Source: Venturia oleaginea
Lineage: Eukaryota > Ascomycota > Dothideomycetes > Venturiales > Venturiaceae
DNA length: 64,000 nucleotides
Reading direction: 5' to 3'
Assembly: GCA_013176395.1 (NCBI GenBank)
Contig: JABMLP010000015.1
Span: 186,001 to 250,000, forward strand
Position numbers and translations under genes: made by a program
The notes under the pieces: model-generated
What the model was told of the DNA's origin: nothing
Seen by the model: only the letters and a program-made list of their open reading frames with translations
Databases searched by the model: none
Shown here: piece by piece, positions 44,643 to 56,141 of the stretch
How positions within the stretch are numbered: the first letter of the stretch is position 1
Layout: the number at the start of each line of letters is the position of its first letter

Positions 44643-47486
44643 ATGCCCGTCTTTGTGGTTTCTCTGTAGCTCCCTCCACCACCCACGCACTCGATATGTA
44701 CCAAACTGACATCGCATAGCTTCCTCCCCTACACGGTCGACTTCCATGACCTCCGCACTCCCGCTCGCCGTCCGAGTCCTCCAGCTCGAATCGAGAGTCA
44801 CAGCAGGAAATCATCGCTCACCGGCACCGTGAGCCTCTTCCCTCAACCCACTCCACCGAGAACTCCAGCTGCCATCGATAACCCAGATGAGTTCTTCTCC
44901 CAAATCCAGTCCAGCGCTCCCACCCACTTCCTGAAACCCGGTGATCCGCGAACGCTAGTCCGAAGCGACGCTCATCTGCCAGAATGGGGCAGAGGCATGT
45001 TTTTCAACCAGCCACATTCTCGTGCCGGAAAGCTTCCATCGTCCTTGGTTCTAGGCTATGGACAGTCACCTCCGCCCAGCGAAGACCGCGTACCTCGAAA
45101 GCCATATAAGAAGTTCTCCAAGGGTCCCGCCGACTCACGCACCAAATCTAGAAATCGGTCAAAGAGCAAAGAGAAGAATTCGTGGGGTCAATTATGGTCT
45201 GTTGAGCCTGCCGAACAGGGCAATGGAGGACTGGCAAATGCTGTGAGAGCTGCTCAGCGTGAAGGAACCGTCGAGGATGTCATCTGGCTCGGTACCGTCG
45301 GCTTCCCGACCGACTCTCTACCCGAAACCACTAGAGATGATATCAGCTCAAAGTTGGAATCCGAATATGATGCCGTCTCCGTGTTTGTTTCCGACAGCGA
45401 CCTCGATGGGCACTACTCGCACTACTGCAAGACCATTCTATGGCCCGTCTTTCATTACCAAATTCCAGACCATCCCAAGAGCAAGGCGTATGAAGATCAC
45501 AGCTGGAAATTCTATGTCAATCTCAATCAAGCCTTCGCCGATAAAATTGTTCAGGAGTACAAGCGAGGCGATATTATATGGATCCACGACTACCATCTTC
45601 TGCTCGTGCCTAAAATGGTCCGCGACAAGCTCCCCGACGCCCAGATTGGTTTCTTCTTACACACAGCATTCCCATCTTCCGAAGTCTTCAGATGCTTGTC
45701 TGTTCGCAAGCAACTTTTGGAAGGAATGCTAGGGGCCAACCTAGTTGCATTCCAGAGTCCTGAATACCAGGAACACTTCCTCACCACATGCAGTCGCCTG
45801 TTGACCGTCGAAGCTACCCCACAAGGTGTCCAACTCGAAGATCACTTTGTCAACGTCACGTCCCGTCCAATTGGAATTGATCCTGTCGGACTCAATGAAG
45901 CGCGCGAGGAACCAGAAGTCGAGGATTGGATCAAAGTGATGAAGGATCGCTACAAGGATAAATATTTGATTGTTGCCCGAGATAAGCTTGACAACATCCG
46001 CGTCGTGCGACAAAAGCTTCTTGGTTACGAGCTCTTCCTGAACAAGTATCCAGAGTGGCGGGAAAAGGTCGTTCTTATTCAGGTAGCAACTTCGTCGCCT
46101 GACAACACTGATCTCTCCATGCATGTTTCTGACATCGTCACCCGCATCGACTCGCAATACTCGACACTTGCGCATCAACCACTTATACTACTACGCCAGG
46201 ACATCTCATTCTCGCAATACATCGCCCTCCTATCAGTCGCTGATTTGCTCATGATCACCTCGCTTCGTGAGGGGATGAACCTGACTTGCCACGAATTTAT
46301 TGTCTGCCAAGATGGAAGACTAGGCAACAAGAAGCAAGGACCTGTCATTCTTTCCGAGTTCACTGGCTCATCAGCCATCTTTAACGGAGCCGACTTGTGC
46401 GTCAATCCATGGGACTACCAACAGATGGCCACTAGAATCAAGCAGGCTTTTGAAATGATGGATGAAGAGAGAGAGTCCCGATACAACACAATGAACGCTA
46501 TTGTCCACCACAATACCGGTGATTTCTGGGTCAAGGCGCTTACTGAAGATCTCAACAAAGCATTCGAAGAGAATTGCAAACGAGACACCATGGCCATTCC
46601 CCGTCTCAGCGTTAGCAGTTTGAGCGAGAAGTACAGCAAGTCGGATGCTCGTGTGTTCATCCTTGATTATGAAGGTACACTTGCGAACTTCAGCACGCCG
46701 CAAAATCTGCACCTCAATAGCCCGCAGCGTGTCATTGATGCTCTCAACGACTTGCTCAACGACAGCCGTAATATTGTTTATCTCATGTCTGGTCGTATGC
46801 CCGAGCAGTTGGACCGCCTTTTCGATCGCGTCCCTGGTCTCGGCCTCATAGCAGAGAGTGGCTGCTTTGTGCGATATCCTGGTATGGAGGAGTGGAAGCC
46901 TTATGCCGATTTGCAGAAATTGGCTGCTTGGAAGGCATCTGTCAAGACTATCCTTCAGTACTACCAAGATCGAATCGAAGGCAGCACCATCGAAGAACGC
47001 CACTCCCGGCTTATCTTCCACTACGGGAAGGCCGAGGACAAAGAGCTCGCCGATCGCCTGATTCCGGAATGCGCCAACCACATCAACGAGGCTTGCGAAA
47101 TGCAGAAGGTTCGCGCGGTTCCACACACCGCGGACCGATTACTGGTGGTTGAGCCACTCGAGTGGTCGAAAGGTTCTGCTGCTACTAAAATCTTTGGCAA
47201 GATAGTCGAGCAGGCGAAAAAAAACCGTTCAAAAGCCCCTGATTTCTTGTTCGTTGCTGGCGATGATCGCGAGGATGAAGTTGTCTTCCAATGGGCGAAT
47301 GAATTGGGAGAGGAGAAGGTAAAGAATGTTACCACTGTGAGTGTGGGCAAGAGAAATACTCAGGCTATGGCTACTTTGACTCAAGGCACCAGTGGTAAGT
47401 TTTTTGCACTTTGTTTGTTTGCCTAAATCACTAACGATGTTTCAGGCCTCCTTTCGGTCCTGCAGAAGCTTGGAAATCTTCGTTGA
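44643..47486 (+). CDS. TPS3: regulatory subunit of trehalose-6-phosphate synthase complex (TPS3/TSL1, TslA)
   Basis: Three exons, 44643..44665 (23 nt), 44720..47394 and 47446..47486, encode 912 aa. The tiny exon 1 plus start of exon 2 gives MPVFVVSLFLPYTVDFH, the hallmark start of this family in filamentous fungi. The N-terminal ~110 residues are disordered (Lys/Ser rich). A GT20 domain follows (IIWIHDYHLLLVPKM, GFFLHTAFPSSEVFR, SLREGMNL, LSEFTGSSAIF), then a HAD-type phosphatase-like domain from about residue 635. There the catalytic DxD is altered to DYEGTL (Asp to Glu), as in regulatory subunits. It therefore likely stabilises or activates the synthase/phosphatase complex rather than acting as an enzyme. 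Function is stress-induced trehalose synthesis in the cytosol. The CT-rich leader before the ATG (44565-44640) is notable. Confidence 0.93.
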
Positions 47487-48234
47487 GCTGAGTGACGTGG
47501 ATATGGTTTGAAGGAGATTTGATGCTTGGCGTTGTCCTGGGTGGGATTTTCCCTATTTCTCCTATGCATTATGATTACGGTTGAGTATACCCATTACCCC
47601 ATCATCTTCCGATTTGAGCGTTTGTATTTGTAGAGTTGCTACTTGCATTACGAAAATCCGATACCATAATTTTCTACCGTGTTTAATCGGTCGTTTGACA
47701 AGTGAAAATGTGTAAATGCGTTTGTGATCGGTGACAAAGGTAACACTCATGAATGCTTGTTTCTCTCCGCGGGCGAGTTGCCTGGAGTCAGTGAGTCTAA
47801 ATTGCAGGCGTGGATAGCCGTGCTGTGTGTTAAGAACTTTGTCTCCATGTTGTTGTTTACCTGCTGCTGATGGAAAAGATGGGCCTAGAAGAGTTCTTCA
47901 TCAAGTCGATAACATTGCGATGGATGCTGAGCGATTGGAGCAGATGATGCGGATAAAGTATGCTAGTGACAACCTTCTCTCGTAGTGACCGCATTCCACG
48001 AATCCTTTGTCCTGAGGCTTGTCTTTTGAAATGACGTCCCTACCCTCTGCGACGAATCCGTCTTGCGCAAATATAACCTGTGTTATGAACTGGCCTTCAA
48101 TCATGGGAACATGAACACCTGAGACAACATTTTACTCATGTATCGATCAGTGTTGGGGAGGAGGTCCCGGTCTCGTAGATAGCTGGCAGGCTGCTGAGTA
48201 CCTTTTTTTTTTTTTCCACAAAAGACTTCTCAAC
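47487..48234. other. intergenic, nothing recognised
   Basis: Holds the 3' region of the trehalose gene and the leader of the next gene. A 15-16-nt T run sits just before the latter's ATG (48202-48216). Confidence 0.45.
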
Positions 48235-49806
48235 ATGGCTTCCGCTTCTACTTTTGAAGCTGTTAATCAGAAGTTGGTGTACGTTACTAAGGAGGTGAGT
48301 TGACCCTGTCGAATCGTTGGAGTGCTTGATGCTTACATCGTGGTAGATTGTGATTTTGGAGGGTCTTGTCCATCATCTGTGGTTTTATGCTAAACCGGAT
48401 CCTACTAAGCTTGATGTTCAATTTAAGATCACCAATCTTACTGATCAGTTCATCGAACTCAGACCAGATTTGGAGTTGCTGAAAGGTAGTGATTTGGATC
48501 TGATGCTGATTAACTTGGTGGAGGAACAGGAGGAGAAATTGGTGGACGAGACAAATAATCTCGAATCCATTCGTGAGGGTAACCATAAACGATTTACTGC
48601 AGATTGGTTTGTGTCGTGTCTGACCGAGAAGGCAAGAAACGCTCATCACCCTCCCCATCTTGAGAACTTCGTACTGATACACGTTAGTTCTCGTCGATTG
48701 GACTAGCTGTCAAGGAGCTTGATGATAAAACCACTTCGAACCATACTGCACCACAACCTCTCATCCAAGTTTTAGAAGACCGGCAGGAGAAAGCGCGCAA
48801 GAAGCTCCAACGACTCGCAGACAAACTTTCACTACCAGAACACTCCACCCTGTTCGATGAATTCAACCCCGCCATCCTCAACCTCTGGAATATCTCGCAC
48901 GCCATTGATAAGAAACTGAGCAAAATCATAGGCAAGCCCGTTTTCCAGCCACCACCAGCGAACAACATTAACAATCTCGGCAACACCCAACACCATAGAA
49001 ATCTGCGAGAGGACATTCGGAAAGCCGTTGATGAGAAACAACTCGGCAAGACTTAACTTGTCTATGTCGACGCGCTCGAAGCAGTCGCCATGTTCAATTC
49101 GTTTAGGGAGAAGGAAAATTGCAGGGAGTGGAATGAGCAATACCAGGCGCGTCTCCAGCTCAGCCGCTTCAGAAAGTATTTGGAACGATACCAGGAGCGT
49201 CTTCATCAGGGTCAGGATGAGCTTTTAGCTCTCGGCGAATGGTTTGATGACGTGGCACAGAAGGCAGAGAAGGACGGACATCAACCGCAACATCTCAGAC
49301 CCGACTTGCATAAGTTGCGAAACCTAGCGACGGAGCCCGCACGCAACGACAAAAATGATGGGATCCTAGATCTAGCCAGCGCAGGCGCATTCCACCCAGA
49401 ATCCATTTTCGACGCTCTCAAAGGCCAGACAGCACACCTCCATCTCATCCGAGGAAACATAACCAAAGACATCGCACCAGGACACATCCGAGATACAATG
49501 CTAAGCCACCTCTCCACATTCGAGACACTAGCCCGTGTGATCGAGACGCGCGATAAGTTGTTCTACACCCACCGGCTCACCGAGACGAGGAACAGCGAGA
49601 GACGAAAGCACGAACTTGATGAACGCGAGGAGGGCCTTTATGAGCGCAGGAAGGAACTTGACGGATTTGACAGGCAAGTTGATGGGTTTGAGACTTGGGC
49701 TACGAAATCGGAGTTGGATCTTTGCGCTCGGGAAGCGGCTGTGTCGCGTCGGGAAGCGGTGGCACGGTTTGGCTGTCGGATAATGCAGCTGATGTTGTTC
49801 CTATGA
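48235..49806 (+). pseudogene. coiled-coil hypothetical gene with an in-frame stop
   Basis: Exon 1 (48235..48294, MASASTFEAVNQKLVYVTKE) splices in phase 0 to 48347, giving a protein that reads to about 48670. The coding frame then moves by one, possibly through a 44-nt intron (48671..48714). It continues (DRQEKARKKLQRLADKLSLP, then SHAIDKKLSKIIGK) to a TAA at 49054..49056. The same frame stays open after the stop to 49806 and encodes a strongly helical, Glu/Arg/Lys/Gln-rich stretch (RLQLSRFRKYLERYQERLHQ, then ERRKHELDEREEGLYERR). Base composition and helix pattern on both sides support one original gene of about 480 codons. No family recognised. I see no intron that removes the TAA in frame. 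Either a disabled gene, or two adjacent genes. Confidence 0.55.
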
Positions 49807-50183
49807 AATGGTGCCGCGGAGGGTAGGTGATAGCTGTGGCTGTCACATCGAGTTATAGAGATGTTGATAGGCTTGGTGCTGCTCCAGGTTGGATGAGGTC
49901 GGGAGTTTAGCTGGCTATAGTGTATCTAGTCTGTTACTTACGAGGGATGTGTAGCAGATTCACTCTCAAAGGCGCGCTCCCATATCGCTCGAAGGAGTCA
50001 AAGACGAAGGGATGCTTCGTTAAGCGTGTGTCGCAATTGATGTCGATCAAAAAAGGGTGAAAAAAATTTGAGCTCTTCTCTCGGTCGAACCAAAGACCCT
50101 CAAATCATGTCGAGGTAACGATTAGCGAGCTGTAAAGACCAGGGAAAAGAAGAAAATTAGGCAGACCTCAACTATCCAAAAAA
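49807..50183. other. intergenic between convergent genes
   Basis: 3' regions of the coiled-coil gene (plus) and the CLC gene (minus). Nothing recognised. Confidence 0.45.
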
Positions 50184-52871
50184 CTACCTATCATTCAATT
50201 CAACCCCCAATCCAATCGGCCTCTGATTCCTTGCCACAAGCGGTTCAACAGGCTCATCTTCGCCTTCAGATCCAGACATACCATTGTTTCCGAGCCTAAG
50301 CCTTCCCAGTCCCGTCTTCGCTCGAACCCAATTTCCGACCTTGTTCATCGCATCCCATATCTTTGCACCACTTTCCTCAAACCCTTCACCCAATCGAGCC
50401 CCTTCCTGTCTAGGGTGTTCGGCCGCTTCGACCTGGAACTGGTATTTAAGACAGTCCTTCACAGTGACCAAGCCCATGAGTTTACCTCGATACTCACAAA
50501 TGACAACGCGAGGCCCCATTTTTTTGAACAGTTCCATCACTGTTTCTAATGGGAGGCGAGGGTGTACAGTGAGCGGCGTTTGATCGATGAAGCGGGAGAA
50601 ATCTATAGACGTTTGGCCCGCGGTTGCTGGCATGGTATCAAACGTTACTGATGGTACGAGAGCAGATGGTGTCGTTGCCGAATGGGTAGATGTGGGAGCT
50701 GAGAAATAACATTTTGCATCTCTAGAGACTGCGCCTTCTCTTTTCATTCTTTCAATGGCGTATCGAAGTTCTGTACGCCCGATGTAGCCAACCAAGATCT
50801 TGTTCTGCAGGTTTTCAACGATAGGATAACCTTGGAATCTGTTCTCTGCAAGAATGCGTTCGAGCTCAGATAGGGTGAGGCCTTGCGTAGGTAGAGTTGT
50901 GACGGAAGTGGTCATGACTTGCGAGACTGGTACACCGAAAGAGTGATCTTCTTTGTTGTCTAGGAAAGGGAAGCCATTGAACCAGATCGTACGGTCAGCT
51001 ATACCGCCTTTTCCAAAGCGGTCGCTGACAGCCTTTGTCACTCCGACAACGATCTATGCTAATTAACACACGTGGTGCTCAGCGGAGTATTGTGACTTAC
51101 CATAGTCGGTAAAATGTAGGTCAGCGCGCCGGTCAGCTCAAACATGATGACCACGACTGAGACCGTGATGTGCATTACTCCACTTAGGGCTGCACCAGCA
51201 CCTAAAAATGCGTACGTCCCAGGCGTAATGCATGGCACGTCTGGTGCGCAAGCGGAAAAGAATTGCGAGTTGGGATAAGACTCGTGCAGTGCTTGGACAA
51301 ATATGCCAACCATTCGTCCGAAGGAAGCTCCAATAGCCATGGATGGGACAAAGATTCCAGCGGGTACTTTGCAACCGTATGACAATATGACGAACAGTGT
51401 ACGGATAACTGTCGCCAAAGATAGCGATAATATGAGCGACCATCGGTTTTTTGCTTTGCACAATTCATCGTAGTCGTAATCTCCTTCACATTCTCGAAAA
51501 AGAATCTCCATCATTTCGGTCATATCGATTCGTAAAAAAGCGTTGGGATAGCACACAACCGCTGTGATTGCTGCCAACATCATCGCTTCGGTGATAGGAT
51601 ATTTTGATAGATGTTTCTTTCGAAAGACCTGCATTCGCATATGCCACTTCATGACGAAGGCTCCATACAGCCCACCAAAAATGCCGAGGATGATATAAAA
51701 TATGATTTCGAAGAAATGCCAGGATCTATCGTATCGAACCTGGAACATGACAAGTTGTCCGGTTCTGAAGGGATTCATGGCAGCGAGGACAGAGGTCGCA
51801 ACCAGAGCGCAGAAGTAACTGCGCCACATGGTTTTCAGGGGAAAATAGTTGGACATTTCCTCAAGTGAAAAGAGTACTCCTCCGATGGGGCTGCCGAAGG
51901 CCACGGCCACACCAGCAGCAGCAGATGCACTAAGAATCTCGCGAGTCTTCGAGGCGTCGCGACGGTACTTGTCGAAGAATTTCGAGATGACATTGCCAGT
52001 GGCCACAGCGAAGTGCACACTAGGTCCTTCTTTACCCACCGACAGACCGGAACTAATCGCGAGAGGCAACCCAATTGATTTGATGAGCAGCACCCATGGC
52101 CCAAGAAATCCCTTCATGATGAATCCAGCGATGATGCATTTGATTTCCGATATTCCAGATCCAGCGGCGTAGGGGGCGAATGTCTTGACGAGTCGGGCAG
52201 AAGTGAAGGCGAATAAGGCAGCGAATACGATGTATAGAAAGTAATTTAGAGGCCAGAAGCTAGTCCAGCGCTTGAATTCAGGGCAGGTATCAGCTCCCCA
52301 ACAACAGAAGCTCTCGTTCAGATAGAATGCTGTGGTGCAATATCCCAATTTCATGTCGGATAGCCATTCGGTGACGATATTGAGGAATGCCGAATTGAGG
52401 CCAATAGCGACGCCGACCAATGTGACAACTATCCAAGCTTGTCCAGCATCATAGGTATCCCATGCTTTCCTTCTCCAGCCGTATTTTCCACTCTGCTCAA
52501 AAACACCGACTTTCTCTTGTCTCCTGGCTTTCCTCCTAGCTTGCGTACGCGCTGCATCTTGCACCCAGTCTGAACGAGTTGGTTAACGTGGATGGGGATA
52601 GTTTTGAAGCGAGGTATGTACCTATAGTCGTAAAGTCCTGGACAAGTCATTGTCAGTTCAAAACTGCGTAGCTACAGCGGCCATGCTACCGCACCTCATA
52701 TCTCTTGATCTCGTCAATCTCTTCCGAAATAGCCTGTTGCGCCTCGTCTGCGACGGCATCGTTGCCCTCCTCCGCGTTGGAGATGGCTGACCATCGGCGG
52801 GTGAGAGACCGCATAGAGGGAGTCCATGATGCAGCACGCAGTGAGCCAGTAGAATTCGAGGTCGCGTTCAT
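50184..52871 (-). CDS. GEF1: CLC chloride channel/transporter (GEF1-like)
   Basis: Four exons on the minus strand, 52871..52695, 52637..52622 (16-nt microexon), 52569..51101 and 51053..50184, encode 843 aa. CLC proteins of this type move Cl-/H+ across endosomal, Golgi or vacuolar membranes. An acidic cytosolic N-terminus ends in EIKRYEDFTTIDWVQDAAR, the family entry motif; the microexon supplies DFTTI of it. The pore signatures are GSGISEIK (the selectivity-filter Ser), SVGKEGPSVH (gating Glu) and AGIFVPSMAIGASFGR. About ten or more helices follow the CLC layout. Two CBS domains lie at the C-terminus (VSQVMTTSVTTLPTQGLTL and FIDQTPLTVHPRLPLETVME). The gating glutamate (KEGP) is present, indicating an exchanger. 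Divergent from the DPB3-like gene with only 202 bp between them. Confidence 0.95.
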
Positions 52872-53073
52872 CTCATCGTGAATGTAGAGGGGTGAGAATG
52901 ATACAGAGGCAGAAAGTCCGTAGTCCGTCCCGGATCGACCTCTTGGGGTCCCTGACAGCCACCAGCACGTGCAAAGCCAAGCGACCCATCAGTCGCAACC
53001 TTTCCAGGCGCGTGAAAACTCTCAGACTTCACCTCCAGCGTGTTATCCACTTCATCAACTGCCATCTGCCATC
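52872..53073. promoter_or_regulatory. 202-bp bidirectional promoter CLC/DPB3
   Basis: The two start codons are 202 bp apart, so the two genes must share control sequence. No distinctive site was recognised. Confidence 0.5.
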
Positions 53074-54365
53074 ATGCCCTACAACAACACTCCCATCGCG
53101 CCGCCAAAGGAATACTCGGGCGCCGTGTCTCTACCTTGTAAGTCACCACATATCTCCTACGGCTTTACATGTACCCTCCAATCCGGCCTCTCAGCTTTCT
53201 TGAATACCATGTTCTCTTGACACTGTCATGTACCGAGTTTCTCCCCTCCTGTCTGTCTCGGTTGCTCTTCTTTTCGATCCATCACTATATTTGGCAACCC
53301 GTTACTTCTCCTTGTAAAGGTTCAGATCTACGACTATATCCGGCCTTTTGTGCTTTCACAGTTTATCAACTTCGTCTACGTCGGCTGGCTTGTCGTCTTC
53401 AACCTTCTGCCTTTCACGGTGTCTATTATGCCCCCTTGACCACCCAGAACATGCTACCCTAGCAACACAAGGCGCGATCCCAAACTAACCATCCCAGTGG
53501 CACGCGTGAAGAAGATCGTTCATGCCGATGACGAGATACAGAACTGCTCCAACAATGCAGCCTTCGTCATCACAATTGCGACCGAGATGTTCATTCAACA
53601 TCTGGTCGAAAGGACGCACGAGATCATCAAAGCCGAAAAGAGGCCACGAAGAAATGTTCAATACGCCGACGTTGGTATATGAAACGTGCTATTATCGCTT
53701 TCGAACCTTGCTAATATCCGGCAGCAAACGCAGTCGCTCGTCTTGATCAGCTTGAGTTTCTTTCCGATGTTGTGCCTCGGACAACGACATACTCCAAGTA
53801 CCAAGCACAGCAGAAGCGTAAAGCTGAAGCCGAGGCCAAAGCAGCAGCAGGAGACCACACTCGATCTCCAACACTGCCCTCAGAAATCACCACACCGTCA
53901 ATAGCACAAGCATCACACCCCCCAGCTCAGCCAATCTTCACCAACGGTGGTCCTTTTGCTGCGAACGGCCATCATCCTCTTCCCCCTCTTCCCCCTCTTC
54001 CGCCACAACAAATGCAACATCCCCAACAACCTCCGCCGCAATACGCTGGCCCCTCCGGTGCTCGTGTTTACTTCAACAATGAGGACGACTCCAATCAAAT
54101 GGATGTAGATCGTCCAGCTAGTGCCGGCCGACAACCTGTCCCATCGACTTTGGAAATGCTAGAACGAGCTCGTGCTGCTCAAGCTAGAGCTGGACCTCCC
54201 CAGCAGAGTCCGGCGACACCACAGTATTTTGCTCCTGGCCAGCCTCAATATCTGCAGCCAGGGCAACAACATCAGCCTCAACCATCAACCCAGCCTCAAT
54301 CTCAACCCCAATCGTTTGGCGCAACTGTCAATGGCCGCGGCAAGAATTCTGACAAGAATTCGTAA
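53074..54365 (+). CDS. DPB3: histone-fold protein, DPB3/CHRAC-type (Pol epsilon subunit C)
   Basis: Exons 53074..53137, 53498..53674 and 53725..54365, with consistent phases, encode 293 aa. The histone-fold core is VARVKKIVHADDEIQNCSNN, AFVITIATEMFIQHLVERTHE and RNVQYADVANAVARLDQLEFL. It matches the CBF/NF-YB-like half of Dpb3, Dls1 and CHRAC-15, which pair with Dpb4-type subunits in DNA polymerase epsilon and chromatin remodelling. After the core, about 190 residues are disordered: Ala/Lys rich, then Pro/Gln rich. Such a long tail is usual in filamentous fungi. Intron 1 is 361 nt, long for this window, with a good CTAAC branch site. Exact complex membership cannot be decided from this sequence alone; nuclear location is likely. 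Confidence 0.85.
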
Positions 54366-55356
54366 TTTTGTTGCAACGAGTTTGTGAATGATGCTGATGG
54401 GGTCTAGCATTAACCCTGGTCAATCGAGCACAACTCGCCCGCAATCTTCTCCGAACAAGAGCGCACACTATGACCCGATAAGAAATGCTTGGTCTTAGTG
54501 GTCTCGATGCTGCTCCACGTATACTGCAGCAACATTGCTGATGATCGATCTCTAGTCTTGAGGGGTTCCGTCTATCTCGTCCCATGCCACGAAAGGAGTC
54601 GTGTTTGTCAAACATGTGTCATCGGTAGTTCCATCGCAAAAGATAGGAGGCGCTGTTTGGATTTAGAACACGGAAATTCGTGGAGTAGCTCAATTGGAAT
54701 ATTCTGAAGCCTTACTCATGAGACGCCGTCTTTGCACCATCTCGTCATTGCTTTCACGCCTGCAAATTGGTGGACGACGGAAAGAGTTGTTACACATATT
54801 ACTAAGGACTCCCAGTGACGGAGGGCATATAGTCTTGTTTGGGGGGAGAGACGTGTCTGAGCGGCGTCTGTCTTAAAGACTTGTTTGATGCCGTAGAGCT
54901 TAGTTGCGATCAATTGTCGATATAACTTAATCAAAATTGTTCACCCTTTGGAAATCGATGTACACCTCAAACATTGTGGTGGCACGTCTCCCAATAGCTC
55001 AAAACAGTTCATCACGCCCAATCCAGTATCGATATCTATGATTTTCTGGCAAGCGTATAAAATGAGATCGCCATTAAAGTATCGATATCGATTTTCGATT
55101 GAGAGACTTCACTTGAGATACAAGTCCGATAAGTGTTGAGGATAGAAAGGAACATGAATTAACGGCTCCGCTGTGGTGGGGGGAAAGAACATGGAGCTCA
55201 TCGATTTCAGCGAATTTTTTTAATAATTTTTTTTGAAAGCTTTATTTAGATCGCTTGCCTTCAGATAAGATGAAGATAGTCAGCTATCTGTTGCACCATT
55301 TCACCCTCTCATATGGGGTTTGATCCATCACACCAGTATCGGATCCAATTTGATGT
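54366..55356. other. gene-free stretch before the pseudogene
   Basis: Nothing recognised. It probably contains the 3' region of the DPB3-like gene. The second half is AT-rich. Confidence 0.45.
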
Positions 55357-56141
55357 TTATGGCTTCCTGCCCTTCTTTCCCTTCTTCCTTTTCCTGCCCA
55401 TTCCCCTGCCCGTACCTATTCCCTTGACCTCAGAAGTAGATTCTTAGACCACCCCTTCGCCAATATCTAGCTTTGCCATTTTGTTGGCAGTAGCCTCCAC
55501 TTCTACCTTCACTTCTACTTCCGATTCCTTGTCGTCAGAAAATTCGGATTCCTCCGTCTCCTCGTCATCCGAATCCTCTACTTCTTGCTACATCTTCTCT
55601 TCGGCATGCAAGATCCTCCATGCTTCAGCGAAGCTTTCTTGCTCCTCTTTCTGGTGAGCTGCTAAAGAATTGGGATCTTTTCGAAATATGGCGAGGATCT
55701 CTTCGGTAGTTTAATCAGTATTGAGTAATGCCGTCCCTTTGCGGGCCGCTTTCTAGAAGTGTTCTGCTCCTTGGCCGTGGGTATGATATTATTTAGCGAT
55801 AAGCTCTGGTATGAATTGAAATAAATTATCTCAGCTTTGACCCAGTTATAAGAAGCATAGGCAATAAGGATGCTTGTCTTGATAGCGTAAAACGAGGAAG
55901 GGTCTCGTCTGTTAGAAAGGTATTTAGCCTTTTCGATACATGTGTCATAGTCGTGGTTATCGAAGAGGGTTTTTGCTTCCTTAAAGTGCATGGCGAAAAG
56001 GCTTTGGGGATTTTCGACTGTCTTCGTCATGACTAGAGAGTGAAAGGTGGCGGCGGTATAGGTAATGTTTAAGGGCAACTTGGATGAATAACAGACAGAC
56101 CAGCTAGGATGCTTGCAATCCTGATTTTTTGGAAGGGTCAC
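55357..56141 (-). pseudogene. mutation-disabled gene of a fungal hypothetical family (five TAA/TAG stops)
   Basis: Reading the minus strand in one frame from 56141 to 55357 gives a protein-like sequence. A helical start from about 56028 (MTKTVENPQSLFAMHFKEAK, then LFDNHDYDTCIEKAKYLSN) is followed by an acidic stretch (EDSDDEETEESEFSDDKES) and a Lys/Arg-rich end (RKRKKGKKGRKP). It is interrupted by stops at 55789, 55753, 55711, 55588 and 55444, all TAA or TAG and none TGA. Each could arise from CAA or CAG by one C-to-T change, which is CpA to TpA. The opening resembles a widespread fungal family of unknown function with the core DxxxCIxKA. No substitution has been undone here; the lesions are simply described. 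Confidence 0.7.

Noticed and set aside
44541..44814. Minus-strand open frames rich in Arg, Gly and Glu
   Set aside because: They mirror the C/T-rich leader and first exons of the trehalose gene.
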